DNA of 64,000 nucleotides from NCBI RefSeq assembly GCF_009677585.1, contig NZ_WKYV01000021.1:62001-126000 (forward strand). The letters run 5' to 3'. Shown here piece by piece: positions 52,350 to 60,485 of the stretch (position 1 is the stretch's first letter; each line of letters begins with the position of its first letter). Origin of the DNA: Lactonifactor sp. BIOML-A5 (GTDB lineage: Bacteria > Bacillota > Clostridia > Lachnospirales > Lachnospiraceae). Both the position numbers and the translations under genes were made by a program. A model generated the notes under the pieces. It was not told where the DNA came from and ran no database searches. It saw nothing but the letters and a program-made list of their open reading frames with translations.

Positions 52350-53768
52350 TCACATATTTTCTATATTAGCAAAATACTGCTCCTCAAGGCCGGATTTCGC
52401 CAACACTGCTTTCACCCTATTTTTTATCTCCTCATCCAATTGCGGGCGATGAGTTTCGTAATATTTTAATAGTCTGTTAGTCTCAGCGTCAACACTGTCC
52501 CAGAAATAATCCGCACCTTTTGCGCTGCGGGAACCGACACGGGGGGCATACAGATCCATAAAATTATCCAGTGTATAATCTGCATCTACGAAACTGCCGT
52601 CATGGCCGACTTCTTTGATTTCCTCAAGATTCAATGTCTCTTCATTCACTTCAATCGGTGTGAAGGCAAATTTAACCTGACGCATAATCTCAAAGTCAAT
52701 CACCATCTTATCAAAGGATGTGGCATTTACACTATCCATAACGCCTCCGGCCTCCATTACCAGGTTAATCCCGTGACGATATGCAGATGAGAATGTCAGC
52801 ATAGATTCGTATCCGGCCTGACAGTTGATTACCGGAGCATCTGTCTGGCATCCGCCGCCTCTGGAAGGCATTCCGTAAAATTTAGCCATATTAGCTCCAA
52901 AGCCCTGCATCAGTGTTCCTTCCGGCGCTGCACATGCGAAGGTAATCCCGCCCCTCATATCGGCGGCTGTTGACTGGATACCAAATACAACCGGAGTTCC
53001 CGGACGTATCATCTGTGCCAGCGCAATTCCCGCCAAATTTTCCGCTGTGCCGCTTGCGAGGGAACCTGCCATGGAGAGGGAGCCAGTCGCCCCCAGCATA
53101 GTAGCCGGGCATAGGATTGCCGGCTGTCCATACTCAGCCAGCAGCATTAAGCAGTCCAGCATTCTTTCATCCAGAGACAGCGGTGAATTAGTATTGATCA
53201 ATGCGATCATTCTGGGTTTTTCAATCAGAGCTTCTTTGCTGCCAAAGACTTCACAGCTTGCCTCCATAATCAACTCCATCTCGTCAATCATGCCCGTCGG
53301 CAGCATAATCGCCTTGTCTGAATTCAGCAGTGTTGCGTAGAACATCTCGATAGCTGCAGTCTCCTCCGGCACGTCTCCCGGTTGAATCATAATACCGCCA
53401 TTTATAGAATAATTATCGTCTGCATCTACAAGCCTCAGGCATTTGATATAATCCCCCATCGTTCCTCTGCGGCGGTTGCCATCCCGATCATCGATAAAAG
53501 CACATCCGTAGGTGGGGGCAGGATTGACATGGTCACCCCCTATCACCATATCGTATTTAGGATTTCTTGCATAGATTTCAAAGGATTCCGGCGCCATTTT
53601 CACCCAATGCATCACCTGCTCCTCGGTGAAATATACAATATTGCCTTCTACTTTAATCCCATTTTCTCTGTAGATTTTAAGCGCCTTCTCATTGTAGATC
53701 TTCACTCCCACCTCGCTCATAATTTCCATTGCTGCTTCATGAATCATCTGCTCTCTTGACTTTGACAT
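52350..53768 (-). CDS. MttB-family (non-pyrrolysine) trimethylammonium methyltransferase
   Basis: A 472-residue protein of the trimethylamine methyltransferase MttB superfamily (N-terminal VGVKIYNEKALKIYRENGIKV; AGGVMDSVNATSFDKMVID and the C-terminal MDLYAPRVGSRSAKG). The frame has no in-frame TAG, so it is a non-Pyl member. Characterised non-Pyl members demethylate quaternary amines such as glycine betaine, proline betaine, carnitine or butyrobetaine and pass the methyl to a corrinoid protein. No corrinoid protein or reductive activase lies nearby. Beside a hydroxyproline-type GRE and ProC homologue, hydroxyproline betaine is the best-supported candidate substrate. The start follows GGAGGTAACTG. 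Confidence 0.88.
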   Translation of the reverse strand: MSKSREQMIHEAAMEIMSEVGVKIYNEKALKIYRENGIKVEGNIVYFTEEQVMHWVKMAPESFEIYARNPKYDMVIGGDHVNPAPTYGCAFIDDRDGNRRRGTMGDYIKCLRLVDADDNYSINGGIMIQPGDVPEETAAIEMFYATLLNSDKAIMLPTGMIDEMELIMEASCEVFGSKEALIEKPRMIALINTNSPLSLDERMLDCLMLLAEYGQPAILCPATMLGATGSLSMAGSLASGTAENLAGIALAQMIRPGTPVVFGIQSTAADMRGGITFACAAPEGTLMQGFGANMAKFYGMPSRGGGCQTDAPVINCQAGYESMLTFSSAYRHGINLVMEAGGVMDSVNATSFDKMVIDFEIMRQVKFAFTPIEVNEETLNLEEIKEVGHDGSFVDADYTLDNFMDLYAPRVGSRSAKGADYFWDSVDAETNRLLKYYETHRPQLDEEIKNRVKAVLAKSGLEEQYFANIENM

Positions 53769-53794
53769 TTCAGTTACCTCCTTATGGTATGTTG

Positions 53795-54718
53795 TTAACG
53801 GTTTCTCACACCTACTTTTAATTCGTTTCTCAAGTATGCAATGCTTTCCTCACATGCCTGCCATTCTCTGGCCCGCGCCTCTTCGATTGGTTCATCCGGT
53901 CTCAAGAATGGAATTTCATTTTCAAAAATTATACGATCCATCGGTGATGCTTCTCTGATACGTTTCAGAATTTTCGGCATATCAATGGAACCTTTGCCGC
54001 TGGATACTCCCACGTCATGTACTCCCATGGGATCGACCACGATCAAATCATCACTGAAGTGACAGCAGGTAGCATAGGGAAGCATCTTCTCCACCGCTTC
54101 CTCCGGGCCCTCGATAACTTGCAGGGAATTCACCGTGTCAATGCAGGCGCCTACCAGAGGGTGATCCAGCTTTTTGATTACCCACAGAACTTCATCTGCG
54201 TAAGTATCTGTATGGTTTTCAATAGCAATCTGCAATCCCAGTTCTTCCGCCAGAGGCAGCGCCTCCTTAAACTGTTCATATCTGACTGCCAACTGGCGCA
54301 TAACATCCGGATGACAGCAGGAGCCATACAATACTCTGGGACGGATGATATCCAAACTGAATTTTGTCAGTTCACCTCCGATAGCCTTTGTGATCCGCAG
54401 AGCTTCTTCCACGGTACAATTTACTCTGGAATCACTGCCCGCCTGGAAAGAAGAATTAAACTCAAGGAAAAGTCCACGCTCCTCTGCCGCTGCCTTCACC
54501 TCAGCAAGATGTGCCGGATCCGTAGACTCCAAATCTACCTTTGTGACCTGAAGCCCATCCAGCTCCCACTCTACTGCCTTGTCCATCAATTCCATCAGAC
54601 TCATAACCCGGGGAAAGAAATAATCCTTTCCAAATCCCCAGCTTTCTCCGAATCCGAAGAAATGAAGTGTGTAGGTATGCATACCCAGTTTAATTGGTCT
54701 GTCACTTCTCTTATTCAT
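53795..54718 (-). CDS. TIM-barrel sugar-phosphate isomerase/epimerase family protein
   Basis: A 307-residue xylose-isomerase-like TIM barrel. Likely metal ligands lie in LQIAIENHTD (Glu), GACIDTVNS (Asp), CCHFSDD (His) and IIFENEIP (Glu). Family members epimerise or isomerise keto and hydroxy compounds or act as dehydratases. Encoded 27 bp before the MttB-family gene, it could interconvert stereoisomers of the pathway substrate, but no characterised homologue in such a role is known to me. The start follows AAAGGAGGAAATG. Confidence 0.8.
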   Translation of the reverse strand: MNKRSDRPIKLGMHTYTLHFFGFGESWGFGKDYFFPRVMSLMELMDKAVEWELDGLQVTKVDLESTDPAHLAEVKAAAEERGLFLEFNSSFQAGSDSRVNCTVEEALRITKAIGGELTKFSLDIIRPRVLYGSCCHPDVMRQLAVRYEQFKEALPLAEELGLQIAIENHTDTYADEVLWVIKKLDHPLVGACIDTVNSLQVIEGPEEAVEKMLPYATCCHFSDDLIVVDPMGVHDVGVSSGKGSIDMPKILKRIREASPMDRIIFENEIPFLRPDEPIEEARAREWQACEESIAYLRNELKVGVRNR

Positions 54719-54739
54719 TGCATTTCCTCCTTTTTATTT

Positions 54740-54760
54740 AGTTAACTTGTTTACTTTTTT
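54740..54760. promoter_or_regulatory. AGTTAAC-NN-GTT motif before the TIM-barrel gene
   Basis: AGTTAACTTGTTTACTTTT here matches AGTTAACGCGTTAGTTTT on the minus strand at 57009-56992, in the leader of the MFS gene. The shared element lies in two intergenic regions of the same cluster and may be the binding site of its TetR regulator (inference). Confidence 0.4.
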
Positions 54761-54787
54761 CTCTAAAAAATTTTTACAGGGTAACCT

Positions 54788-54815
54788 GTGTGTTTGGATT
54801 AATCTCCAAACACAC
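54788..54815 (-). terminator. stem-loop after the TetR gene
   Basis: GTGTGTTTGG and CCAAACACAC form a perfect 10-bp stem with an 8-nt loop, 14 bp beyond the TetR stop codon. The U-run is delayed, so it may attenuate rather than fully stop transcription into the TIM-barrel gene. Confidence 0.6.
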
Positions 54816-54829
54816 TTTCATGCATTTTT

Positions 54830-55489
54830 TCACTTCACCCTTTCGAATACCTGCTGCATATTTTTGCGTATCAGTCTGTTGCACCTCAGTTCCAACTCCG
54901 CACATTTTGCAGACTCCTCATCGATAGCAGATTCCAGCATCCCCTTGACAATCAGGGGATTCGTCCAGCTAAAATACTCTGCCTCCTCGTCGCTTATCAG
55001 TTTCATATTTTCAATACGCCGCAATATGATGAAATCACGCTTTCTCATATCGCCGTCAAAAAGCAAGGTGAAATAATGAGCCGTATATTCTTCTGAACCG
55101 CTTATCGGGAATAACTCAAAATAATCCTGGACTGCATTTCCAAATACGGAGTTTCTGGCTCCCCAAAATAGCCGATAATATACATCCGGTCTTTGAAACG
55201 CATAGTGATCGAACAATTCCCATCCCTCTATGTAGATTTCCAAAAGGTTCTTCCCTGAATCCAACAGCTTTCCATAATTCACCATATACTCGTCCAGAAA
55301 CCGGACGGATGCAACGGCTATCAGATACTCCAGACTATCAAAGTGCTTATACAAAGCTGCCACCGAACATCCATTTTCCTTTGCGAGTTTCCGTACTGAA
55401 ATTTCTGATGAATCCTGTATCAGAAGCTTATTATAAGTAGATAAGATAAATCTTTTCTTCGTCTCTATCCCCTTGGAATATACTGCCAT
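54830..55489 (-). CDS. TetR-family regulator of the betaine/GRE cluster
   Basis: About 219 residues from MAVYSKGIETKKRF (ATG 55489, 7 nt behind GGAGAG). The HTH (about 10-55) has ISVRKLAKENGCSVAALYKHF. The remaining helical domain is rich in aromatic residues, including FDHYAFQRPDVYYRLFWGA, suggesting an aromatic-lined ligand pocket that could suit a quaternary ammonium ligand (inference). It lies between the MFS transporter and the catabolic genes on the same strand. Confidence 0.85.
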   Translation of the reverse strand: MAVYSKGIETKKRFILSTYNKLLIQDSSEISVRKLAKENGCSVAALYKHFDSLEYLIAVASVRFLDEYMVNYGKLLDSGKNLLEIYIEGWELFDHYAFQRPDVYYRLFWGARNSVFGNAVQDYFELFPISGSEEYTAHYFTLLFDGDMRKRDFIILRRIENMKLISDEEAEYFSWTNPLIVKGMLESAIDEESAKCAELELRCNRLIRKNMQQVFERVK

Positions 55490-55601
55490 TTGCAAACTCT
55501 CCTCATCCTGTGAACAAATCATTTCCTTCATAATAATGCATTTAGCTCAAAACATCAATATTGAATTTCATGACCTGTACTCAGCAAATAGAAGACGCTT
55601 C

Positions 55602-56918
55602 TTAGCCCGCTCTGTTTTCCTCCGCTTTTAATCTTTTTGCATATCTCGTAGTAATGAGAGCTACGATTACGCCTAATATACCGCACCCAATCGCCCACAT
55701 CCAGATATAGTCGTAACCTTTGTTTCCAAATTTATCGATCCAGGAGCCTGCAAGCTTTGCAAAATACACATCCGGCAAATAGCAGAGAGCTGAGATTACG
55801 CCCGTAGCAATTCCTGTGTATTTCAGCGGTATTCCCACTTCCCCCAGTGTGGCAAAATAAATACCACGCATGCCGGAATAAACAATAGCAAATGCAAATG
55901 AAACAGCAATGCAGAGAACTACCACGCTTTTGGTAACAATCAGTGCCACACACAGAATACTTGATACCATCAGATATATTCCCAGAGTTTTGGATTTTGA
56001 CCCTATTTTATCGGAAATAAAGCCGATCAGGAATGTCATGATTGCCGCAATAATATAATTTCTGATGATAGCAAACAGACTGGCCTGCGTTGCAGATATT
56101 CCTAATACACTTGTAGTATATGCTCCCAAATATCCACTTCCTGCTGACGTAAAAGAATAGCAGAAAAAAATCAGCGCCGATATCATCCAGGTTCCGGGGA
56201 GTTTTAACACTGAAACTATGTTTTTCATGCTGAATGCTGCCTGTTCTTTCTTCGCATCATCCTCTTCCTCCGCCCCGATTACATCAGCAGGAACAAAGAT
56301 AAACACCAGCAAGGTAAATAACAGGAAAAGTCCTCCGCTTATGAAAAGCAGCATTTTCCACTGCGCACCTACTGCTGCGGGATCCATATCTCCGCTTGCC
56401 AGAGTTGCCTTACTCAGCAGTCCCACACCCACAAAGCCGATAACAGTTCCAAAAATACCCCTGACAAATTCTGATGTGGAGAAAAGCCGCCCCTGCTCGT
56501 TCTCATCTCCCATCTTTCTCGTAAGTTTAAGGTACGCCGACCAGATGAGAAAACTCGTCCCGACACCATAGAGAAAATGGATGATCATGATAGAAGTGCG
56601 CCCCGGGACAATGCCAAACCAGAAGGAGCACAGCCCCATCACAAGTCCTCCCAGGATGATCAGCCACTTTTCCTTAAATCTGTCTGCAAAAATCCCTCCA
56701 AATATATAGCCCACCATAGAAACCACGCCGTATACCAGACCAAAATCTCCGATAAATTCATTCACATAATCCACTGAAACAACCGGTTTATACTGCGTAA
56801 ATAATACAACCATCTGATCATAGTAGCTGTATCTCAAAAACGTCACATAAACCATCACGCCCGACAACAACGCACATAAAATGACGATAAACCATCTCTT
56901 TGCTCCTGTTATCTTCAT
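55602..56918 (-). CDS. MFS transporter of the betaine/GRE cluster
   Basis: About 438 residues from MKITGAKRWFIVILCALLSG (ATG 56918, behind GGAGGAGACAGG). There are twelve membrane segments with a cytoplasmic loop in the middle (EEEDDAKKEQAAFS) and the MFS loop-2-type GGIFADRFKEKW. An MFS rather than a BCCT or OpuC system as the importer of an organic cation or zwitterion is plausible but unproven. It is the first gene behind the 57087-57115 promoter and thus probably heads the whole cluster. Confidence 0.87.
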   Translation of the reverse strand: MKITGAKRWFIVILCALLSGVMVYVTFLRYSYYDQMVVLFTQYKPVVSVDYVNEFIGDFGLVYGVVSMVGYIFGGIFADRFKEKWLIILGGLVMGLCSFWFGIVPGRTSIMIIHFLYGVGTSFLIWSAYLKLTRKMGDENEQGRLFSTSEFVRGIFGTVIGFVGVGLLSKATLASGDMDPAAVGAQWKMLLFISGGLFLLFTLLVFIFVPADVIGAEEEDDAKKEQAAFSMKNIVSVLKLPGTWMISALIFFCYSFTSAGSGYLGAYTTSVLGISATQASLFAIIRNYIIAAIMTFLIGFISDKIGSKSKTLGIYLMVSSILCVALIVTKSVVVLCIAVSFAFAIVYSGMRGIYFATLGEVGIPLKYTGIATGVISALCYLPDVYFAKLAGSWIDKFGNKGYDYIWMWAIGCGILGVIVALITTRYAKRLKAEENRAG

Positions 56919-56991
56919 TTGCCTGTCTCCTCCTAACCCATTTCTGCTTCTACCCTTTTCTAGAGATGTAAGCTTTATCTGCTTGCAAGCC

Positions 56992-57115
56992 AAAACTAAC
57001 GCGTTAACTTTTTGGTTTTAAAAAAACCGCTCACTGCTTTCTGTACGATTTCATGGAAATGTGAGCGCGTTAGCTTTTGTGTTAACATCATATGGCATTT
57101 ATTTTATATTGTCAA
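56992..57115 (-). promoter_or_regulatory. promoter and operator-like repeats before the MFS gene
   Basis: On the minus strand TTGACA (57115-57110), 17 bp and TATGAT (57092-57087) form a strong promoter. Just downstream come GTTAAC (57081-57086) and GAGCGCGTTAGC (57063-57074), and in the leader AACTAACGCGTTAACT (56994-57009). Both latter sites share GCGTTA(A/G)CTTTT. The CG-centred TAACGCGTTA is LacI-like, although only TetR and LysR genes are in the cluster. Confidence 0.65.
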
Positions 57116-57242
57116 GTTTATATTGGGATGTTTTAATTTTTTGTGAATTATGCACAGTTTTGTTACAATAATTTCTCCATCATTTTTTTATGCATTAGTG
57201 TTTATTAGCCACGATCACTACTATCTTTCCGACACGAAAAAA

Positions 57243-57258
57243 GAGCCTGTTTCGGCTC
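57243..57258 (-). terminator. small minus-strand hairpin with U-run
   Basis: GAGCC-GAAACA-GGCTC followed by TTTTTT on the minus strand. No minus-strand gene ends here, so it may protect the MFS promoter from read-through or be a remnant. The stretch 57116-57384 otherwise shows nothing but AT-rich sequence. Confidence 0.4.
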
Positions 57259-57384
57259 CAAAAACCTTTGAAATTTGCACCTATATGTTTTCCGAATGCT
57301 ATGTAAAAGTCTGGTTTATTTTATTTAATAAAAATATGGAATTGCACAAAATATATTTAAGCAGCATTTACATCAGTAAATAAT

Positions 57385-57413
57385 TTGACTTTTTAACTGA
57401 TATTTTATATACT
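57385..57413 (+). promoter_or_regulatory. toxin-antitoxin operon promoter
   Basis: TTGACT (57385-57390), 17 bp and TATACT (57408-57413). The palindrome ACTATAGT (57411-57418) overlaps the -10 box and lies just before the antitoxin RBS, where antitoxin autorepression is usual. Confidence 0.65.
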
Positions 57414-57433
57414 ATAGTAAAGAGGTGATGATT

Positions 57434-57754
57434 ATGAGTATTAGAAGTGCTATTGAAAACACAATTCCCATTTCCCAATTCAACCGTGGATTAGCCGGAA
57501 AAATCTTTGAAGAAGTAAAGCGCCACGGTGCAAAGGTTGTCATGAAGAACAACTCCCCTGAGTGCGTCCTTCTTTCTCCGGAAGAGTATATCCGCCTTCT
57601 AGATGAGGTAAATGATGCAAGGCTCTTAGCCACCGCCACACAACGCATGTCTGCTTTTAATCCCTCCGCCGTTATCTCCCAGGAACAGGTGGACCGGGAA
57701 TTTGGATTCATCCCTGCTGACTATGAAGAAACGGATGACATTGAATTTGAATGA
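57434..57754 (+). CDS. Phd/YefM-type antitoxin
   Basis: A 106-residue protein starting at MSIRSAIENTIPISQFNRG (ATG 57434, behind AGAGGTG). The N-terminal Phd/YefM DNA-binding fold (NRGLAGKIFEEVKRHGAKVV, MKNNSPECVLLSPEEYIRLL) is followed by a flexible acidic C-terminus of the toxin-neutralising kind (DYEETDDIEFE). Its end overlaps the toxin gene by 4 bp. Confidence 0.88.
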   Translation: MSIRSAIENTIPISQFNRGLAGKIFEEVKRHGAKVVMKNNSPECVLLSPEEYIRLLDEVNDARLLATATQRMSAFNPSAVISQEQVDREFGFIPADYEETDDIEFE

Positions 57755-58080
57755 GCTGGGATGTCAAATACCTTCCTGAAGCCCTTGAAGACCTCCGCAA
57801 ACTGGATGGCAGCCAGAAAATCCTAATTCGCAAAGCGATTCAAAAAGTCTGCCAAAATCCATTGCCAGAAACCGAAGGCGGCTACGGAAAACTCCTGGGA
57901 AACAAAAATAACACCAATCTTTCCGGCTTCTTAAAGATCAAACTCCGAGGTGCCGGCCTTCGTATCGTATACCAGCTCATCTGGCGTGACGATGACATGC
58001 TGGTTGTCGTAATCGGCGCACGGGCAGATGACGAAGTCTATGAGATTGCACAAAAACGCATCCTTAAACATGATTTGTAA
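57751..58080 (+). CDS. RelE/ParE-superfamily toxin
   Basis: A 109-residue protein with the RelE-type pattern: WDVKYLPEALEDLRKLDGSQK, a central KIKLRGAGLRIVYQLI and VVVIGARADDEVYEIAQKRI at the end. The basic surface and Arg residues of ribosome-dependent mRNA interferases are present, but the exact activity cannot be told from a DNA-gyrase-type ParE by eye. It is coupled to the antitoxin gene by an ATGA overlap. Confidence 0.88.
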   Translation: MSWDVKYLPEALEDLRKLDGSQKILIRKAIQKVCQNPLPETEGGYGKLLGNKNNTNLSGFLKIKLRGAGLRIVYQLIWRDDDMLVVVIGARADDEVYEIAQKRILKHDL

Positions 58081-58168
58081 AAAGAAACGGTAGGTACTTA
58101 CACTTTCTCAGCATAGCTCAACACTTGACATGAAAACTTTTTTTGTAACAGCTCTTTTTATTCAGAAA

Positions 58169-58198
58169 AAACGCACTGCCTCAAATGGCAGTGCGTTT
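58169..58198. terminator. bidirectional terminator after the toxin-antitoxin pair
   Basis: AAACGCACTGCC and GGCAGTGCGTTT are perfectly complementary over 12 bp with a 6-nt loop, preceded by an A-tract. In the rest of 58199-58416 I see no gene, only an inverted pair TTGGGTA / TACCCAA (58258-58279) and a further TACCCAA near 58300. Confidence 0.8.
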
Positions 58199-58416
58199 AA
58201 TAAGTTCTTTAACCATATAGCCTCATGTTAATAAGCAAGCAAAATTCTCGTTGAACACTTGGGTATCACTTTTTACCCAATCAGCTACCCATTCTATACC
58301 CAAAACAGCATGATATTCTTTGATATTTTGCGATAGTTTATGATAGCTGCAAATCTCCTATTGAGCCTGATAAACAAAGGGAATACGGTGTTTTTCGCTA
58401 TCTCAGAAGTTCCAGA

Positions 58417-59349
58417 TTAGTTTCCCATCTGCTTTGCTACTTCCTCAGCAAAATTCTCTTCTCTCTTCTCAATTCCTTCACCAGTCTCAAAACGAACAAA
58501 TCCTTTGATTGTGATGTTGGCATTGTTTGCCTTTGCTACCTCTTTTACGTATGCGCCAACGTTTTGTTTTCCGTCTTCTGCTTTTACGTAAACCTGATCT
58601 AAAAGACAGATTTCTTTTAATTCTTTATTAATACGTCCCATAACCATTCCGCTGATGATCTTGTCATTGGCATCTGGTTTTTCGTTCTTGGCCTGTACGG
58701 TTAAGATTTCTTTTTCGTGCTCGATATAAGCCGCATCCACTTCATCTCTGTTGGTGTACAGAGGCTTAATAGCCGCAACCTGCATAGCAACGTTTTTAGC
58801 CATCTCTCTCACTGCGTCATTTATAACGTCTGTTTCCACGTCTACTAAAACGCCGATTTTACCGCCCATATGAGTATAAGATGCAATAAAACCATTCTCC
58901 TCAGACATCTGCTGGAATCTTCTGATATTCATATTCTCTCCGATTACTGCAATCTGTCCTGCTAAAGCTTCGGATACTGTCTTTGAAGTATCAAATTTCC
59001 ATGGCTCTGCCAGGAAAGCTTCGATGTCTGCTGCGCTTGTCTCTGCTGCCTGCTCTGCAACCTGAGCAACATACTCCTGGAACTTCTCGTTTTTCGCCAC
59101 AAAGTCTGTCTCTGCATTTACTTCTACAACCACAGCCTTTTTGTCGTCATTTATTAATAAAGTTCTGCACAGTCCTTCTGCAGCTATTCTTCCAGCCTTT
59201 TTCTGTGCTGTTGCAAGTCCTTTTTCTCTTAAGAACTCCATTGCTTTATCCATATCGCCTTCTGTTGCTGTAAGAGCTTTCTTACAGTCCATCATACCAG
59301 CGCCGCTGATTTCTCTTAATTCTTTAACCATTGCTGCTGTAATAGCCAT
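58417..59349 (-). CDS. tsf: translation elongation factor EF-Ts
   Basis: A 310-residue EF-Ts: N-terminal UBA-like domain (MAITAAMVKELREISGAGMM and KKALTATEGDMDKAMEFLREKG), the Tu-interaction core (AAEGLC, VVVEVNAETDFVAKNEKF, GKIGVLVDVET) and a second core repeat. It recycles GDP from EF-Tu. It lies 30 bp after rpsB, the standard bacterial order. The start follows GGAGGAAAACAC. Confidence 0.98.
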   Translation of the reverse strand: MAITAAMVKELREISGAGMMDCKKALTATEGDMDKAMEFLREKGLATAQKKAGRIAAEGLCRTLLINDDKKAVVVEVNAETDFVAKNEKFQEYVAQVAEQAAETSAADIEAFLAEPWKFDTSKTVSEALAGQIAVIGENMNIRRFQQMSEENGFIASYTHMGGKIGVLVDVETDVINDAVREMAKNVAMQVAAIKPLYTNRDEVDAAYIEHEKEILTVQAKNEKPDANDKIISGMVMGRINKELKEICLLDQVYVKAEDGKQNVGAYVKEVAKANNANITIKGFVRFETGEGIEKREENFAEEVAKQMGN

Positions 59350-59379
59350 TGTGTTTTCCTCCTGAAAATAATATGGTAA

Positions 59380-60150
59380 TTAAGCTTCTTCGCTTTCTGC
59401 CGCTACAATCTCTTCGATGTCATCAGAGCCCTCTGTAACATCCTCAAAGATTTCTTCTTCTGCTGTTGCGCCCTGATTTGCCTCGATTACAGCGTCAGCC
59501 ATTTTGGAAACGATTAATTTTACTGCACGGATTGCATCGTCATTGCCCGGGATTACGTAATCTAATTCTTCCGGATCGCAGTTTGTATCTGCAATACCGA
59601 TAAGAGGAATTCCTAATGTGTGAGCTTCCTGCACACAGATTCTCTCCTTTTTAGGATCTACGATAAAGATAGCATCCGGAATCTTCTTCATTTCTTTAAT
59701 ACCGCCAAGGTTCTTCTGAAGCTTTGCTAATTCTTTTCTAAGAGCAATAACTTCTTTCTTAGGAAGAACGTCAAAGGTTCCGTCAGCTTCCATTGCTTCG
59801 ATTTCTTTTAATCTTGCGATTCTGCTCTGGATCGTTTTGAAGTTTGTAAGCATACCGCCTAACCATCTCTCGTTGACATAGAACATTCCACAGCGCTCTG
59901 CCTCTGTCTTGATAGCATCCTGAGCCTGCTTTTTAGTTCCCACGAAAAGAATTGTGCCGCCTTCTGCAGCAATATCAGCGATTGCTTTGTAAGCATCATC
60001 TACCATTCCAACGGATTTCTGCAGGTCGATAATGTAGATTCCGTTTCTCTCTGTGTAGATATACTCTGCCATTTTAGGGTTCCATCTTCTTGTCTGATGT
60101 CCGAAATGAACACCGGCTTCTAACAGCTGTTTCATTGAAATAACGCTCAT
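59380..60150 (-). CDS. rpsB: 30S ribosomal protein S2
   Basis: A protein of about 256 residues starting at [20 protein letters not shown] (ATG 60150, behind AAAGGAG). It has the S2 signatures [29 protein letters not shown] and [26 protein letters not shown]. The acidic C-terminal tail ([18 protein letters not shown]) is typical of Clostridia. It heads the rpsB-tsf operon. Confidence 0.98.
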   Translation of the reverse strand: MSVISMKQLLEAGVHFGHQTRRWNPKMAEYIYTERNGIYIIDLQKSVGMVDDAYKAIADIAAEGGTILFVGTKKQAQDAIKTEAERCGMFYVNERWLGGMLTNFKTIQSRIARLKEIEAMEADGTFDVLPKKEVIALRKELAKLQKNLGGIKEMKKIPDAIFIVDPKKERICVQEAHTLGIPLIGIADTNCDPEELDYVIPGNDDAIRAVKLIVSKMADAVIEANQGATAEEEIFEDVTEGSDDIEEIVAAESEEA

Positions 60151-60315
60151 GTTTTTACTCTCCTTTTGGTTGTTTTCTTCCGCATTCTTCATCTCCCGCA
60201 GGAACGTCATTCTTCCTATATTCATATAGAAGAATTCAGCACCCTCCTTTGGAATCCGGCTGCGTGTTTATTTTTGACCTTTAGCATTATAGCATGACTC
60301 TAATTGGAAATGCAA
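60151..60315 (-). promoter_or_regulatory. rpsB promoter and leader
   Basis: On the minus strand TTGCAT (60315-60310), 18 bp and TATAAT (60291-60286) start a leader of about 130 nt. The leader contains the near-perfect stem ATTCTTCC-TATAT / ATATA-GAAGAAT (60208-60234). Leaders of rpsB often carry an S2 autoregulatory structure; whether this is one is not established. Confidence 0.6.
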
Positions 60316-60343
60316 GGTATTTTTTGCCTTATTTCCTCATTTT

Positions 60344-60450
60344 GTTCCATAATATGAAATTTATCGGAAATCCTATTGACATCATATTAGTCAGTGCTAT
60401 AATCGGAATTAAGATATCACATTACGAAACTTAGTTTCATATTATGGAAC
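60344..60450 (+). promoter_or_regulatory. promoter of the KDPG aldolase operon flanked by inverted operators
   Basis: TTGACA (60376-60381), 16 bp and TATAAT (60398-60403) make the promoter. GTTCCATAATATGAAA (60344-60359) upstream and its exact inverse TTTCATATTATGGAAC (60435-60450) downstream flank it. Each copy is itself a quasi-palindrome of the IclR/KdgR type, so two bound regulator dimers could close the promoter. No such regulator gene is in the window. Confidence 0.75.
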
Positions 60451-60485
60451 TTCAAAACAAACATATAAAAAAGGAGAAATGAACC

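Noticed and set aside
52350..53768. MttB homologue as a pyrrolysine-containing trimethylamine methyltransferase
   Set aside because: The reading frame contains no in-frame amber codon, and no Pyl biosynthesis genes are nearby.
53791..53801. GTTAACGG as a third copy of the cluster operator motif
   Set aside because: It overlaps the stop codon of the TIM-barrel gene, so the match is explained by coding sequence and its spacing differs.
57150..57383. 77-codon plus-strand frame in the AT-rich gap before the toxin-antitoxin operon
   Set aside because: It runs through a hairpin and into the TA promoter, lacks an RBS and resembles nothing known to me.
58199..58416. TTGGGTA/TACCCAA repeats as an attachment site or CRISPR remnant
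   Set aside because: Only two or three short, irregularly spaced copies with no integrase, cas gene or flanking duplication.
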